From VXNE01 sp965203615 (GTDB lineage Bacteria > Pseudomonadota > Gammaproteobacteria > Pseudomonadales > Azotimanducaceae), in the NCBI GenBank assembly GCA_965203615.1, contig OZ241900.1, positions 1,798,001-1,862,000 on the forward strand: a DNA stretch of 64,000 bases. Reading direction: 5' to 3'. Shown piece by piece: positions 62,858-64,000 of this stretch. The position numbers and the translations under genes were made by a program. The stretch's first letter is position 1. Each line of letters opens with the position of its first letter. The notes below the pieces were generated by a model. The model worked only from the letters and a program-made list of their open reading frames with translations. It made no database searches and had not been told where the DNA came from.

Positions 62858-63670
62858 CTACGCGGCCAATTCGGTGCATCCCACCTGGGTGATGCTGCCG
62901 TCATCCAGGCAATAGGCCGTCAGGTGGCGACCCCAGACGCAACCGGTATCCAGGCCGATCATGTCCCCGTTTCCCGTCGCCCCGTCCAGCGCCGCCCAGT
63001 GCCCGAACAGGATCGGCTCGCGAATCCGGGAGGGGAACTCGAACCAGGGGCGGAAACCCGAGGGCGCCCCCTCCAAACCGCCCTTGTGCGAGAAGTCCAT
63101 CTCGCCCGCGCCGCTCACGAGGCGCATTCGGGTGAAGTAATTGGTAATGATCCGGTGACGGTCCATCCCCTCCAACCCATCGGACCACACGCTCGGGGTA
63201 TTGCCGTACATCTGCCGGAAGAAGCTCTCGTAGGCATCGTCGTCGCGCATGACCGACTCCACCTCCCGCGCATGGGTCTCCGCCTGGCCGAGCGTCCATA
63301 TGTGGGGCAGGCCCGCGTGGACCATGACGAATCCGTGCTCGCGGTGCATGAGCGGGAGACCGCGCAGCCAATGCGCGATGTCGAGGCAGTCCGGCGCGTC
63401 CATCAGGTCGGAGAAGGTGTCCGAGGCCATGGGGCGATGGCCGCCGAAAACGATGGCAAGAAAGTGCAGGTCGTGATTGCCGAGAACCGTCACGGCGGAA
63501 GAACCCAGGGACTTGACGAAACGGGCTGTCTCCAACGACTCGGGGCCGCGGTTGATCAGATCGCCGGCGAACCAGAGCCGATCCACCGTCCGGCCGTATC
63601 CCACTTTGGCCAGCAGTGCCTCGAGCTGGGCGAAACAACCCTGCAAATCACCGATGACATAGGTCGACAC
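62858..63670 (-). CDS. apaH: Bis(5'-nucleosyl)-tetraphosphatase, symmetrical
   Basis: 270 residues from the GTG at 63670 (STYVIGDLQGCFAQLEALLA). GAGGAAA lies seven bases upstream, favouring it over a TTG five codons earlier. The calcineurin-like metal motifs are IGDLQGC, FAGDLINRGPES, LGNHDLHFLAI and MVHAGLPHIWT. It splits Ap4A into two ADP. It follows apaG with an 11-base gap, the usual ksgA-apaG-apaH order. Confidence 0.93.
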   Translation of the reverse strand: MSTYVIGDLQGCFAQLEALLAKVGYGRTVDRLWFAGDLINRGPESLETARFVKSLGSSAVTVLGNHDLHFLAIVFGGHRPMASDTFSDLMDAPDCLDIAHWLRGLPLMHREHGFVMVHAGLPHIWTLGQAETHAREVESVMRDDDAYESFFRQMYGNTPSVWSDGLEGMDRHRIITNYFTRMRLVSGAGEMDFSHKGGLEGAPSGFRPWFEFPSRIREPILFGHWAALDGATGNGDMIGLDTGCVWGRHLTAYCLDDGSITQVGCTELAA

Positions 63671-63681
63671 GATGGCTTTCC

Positions 63682-64000
63682 TCAATGCACCACGTTGGGC
63701 ACCGCCAACGAGAACACGGGGATGGGAACGCGGAACTCGACGCCATCGTCGGCACGAAATTCGTAGTGACCCTGCATGGCACCCACGGCGGTCTCGAGTA
63801 TTGCGGCGCTGGTGTAACGAAAGCTCTCGCCGGGAACCAGGCGCGGCTGCCTGCCCACGACTCCCGGTCCGTGGACCTCCTGCTTCTCTCCGTCTCCGTT
63901 CGTGATGAGCCAGTGGCGGCGCATCAGTCGCGCCGGCCGCCCACCGATATTCTCGATCATGATCGTGTAGGCGAAGACATAGCGATTCGTGTCGGGATCC
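63682..64000 (-). CDS. apaG: ApaG (Co2+/Mg2+ efflux-associated) protein, 5' end outside the window
   Basis: The visible part is about 106 residues. The frame enters at the window edge with DPDTNRYVFAYTIMIENIGG, which matches residues about 20-40 of the 125-residue E. coli protein. It continues HWLITNGDGEKQEVHGPGVV, TSAAILETAVGAMQGHYEFR and ends PVFSLAVPNVVH. The internal methionine at 63960 is not the start. It is an FN3-like beta sandwich of uncertain cellular role, encoded with apaH. Confidence 0.93.
   Translation of the reverse strand, partial: DPDTNRYVFAYTIMIENIGGRPARLMRRHWLITNGDGEKQEVHGPGVVGRQPRLVPGESFRYTSAAILETAVGAMQGHYEFRADDGVEFRVPIPVFSLAVPNVVH

Overview
The window is high-GC bacterial chromosome with the gene content of a gammaproteobacterium, probably a marine or host-associated heterotroph known from a draft or metagenome assembly. 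The main evidence is the conserved block infC-rpmI-rplT-pheS-pheT-ihfA-merR-tRNA-Pro on the minus strand (45.3-51.1 kb). Supporting it are epmB (EF-P lysylation), yejBEF, tsaD/folB, apaH/apaG and rpsU. No identity can be given to genus level from sequence alone. Both window edges cut genes: a 2-hydroxyacid dehydrogenase at the left and apaG at the right.

Layout. 0-9 kb holds two NAD(P)-dependent dehydrogenase genes, a stomatin/NfeD pair, an MFS exporter and a YejBEF-type peptide ABC transporter without its binding protein. 9-15 kb holds a secreted leishmanolysin-like metallopeptidase with fibronectin domains, epmB, and a small cluster of double-glycine-leader peptides. 15-30 kb is acyl-CoA and organic-acid catabolism: enoyl-CoA hydratase, acetoacetate-decarboxylase-like protein, tandem CaiB/BaiF CoA-transferase, semialdehyde dehydrogenase, acyl-CoA dehydrogenase, a metallo-hydrolase and 2-oxoacid:ferredoxin oxidoreductase. 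At 32.5-34.4 kb lies the YejA-like binding protein, 23 kb from yejBEF.

34.4-45 kb is an accessory island. It starts with a wrecked transposase abutting yejA. It then carries a two-gene operon (coiled-coil protein plus DUF4041/GIY-YIG-type protein), an unusual long-variable-arm tRNA with anticodon UAU, and an IS1595-type transposase remnant that cut into a hypothetical gene. A run of short translationally coupled genes including DUF4145 follows, then a decayed second copy of the 3' end of yejA, and an AT-richer TPR membrane protein. Two near-identical 22-bp inverted repeats bracket 37.7-42.4 kb.

51.3-54 kb, directly beside tRNA-Val, is a second accessory cassette: two PD-(D/E)XK-type nuclease genes followed by a two-TM protein. 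54-64 kb returns to ordinary genes, with two oddities. A DUF4143-type ATPase is preceded by three 19-bp palindromes spaced exactly 33 bp apart. A glycosyltransferase-sulfotransferase fusion sits between rpsU and tsaD and carries an in-frame copy of a GC-rich palindromic repeat also found at 27 kb.

All family names come from recognising motifs by eye; no database search was possible. The strongest candidates for something new are the DUF4041 operon, the tRNA-Val nuclease cassette, the UAU tRNA with its abutting perfect hairpin, the 33-bp-phased operator array, the double-glycine peptides, and the coding-compatible palindromic repeat.
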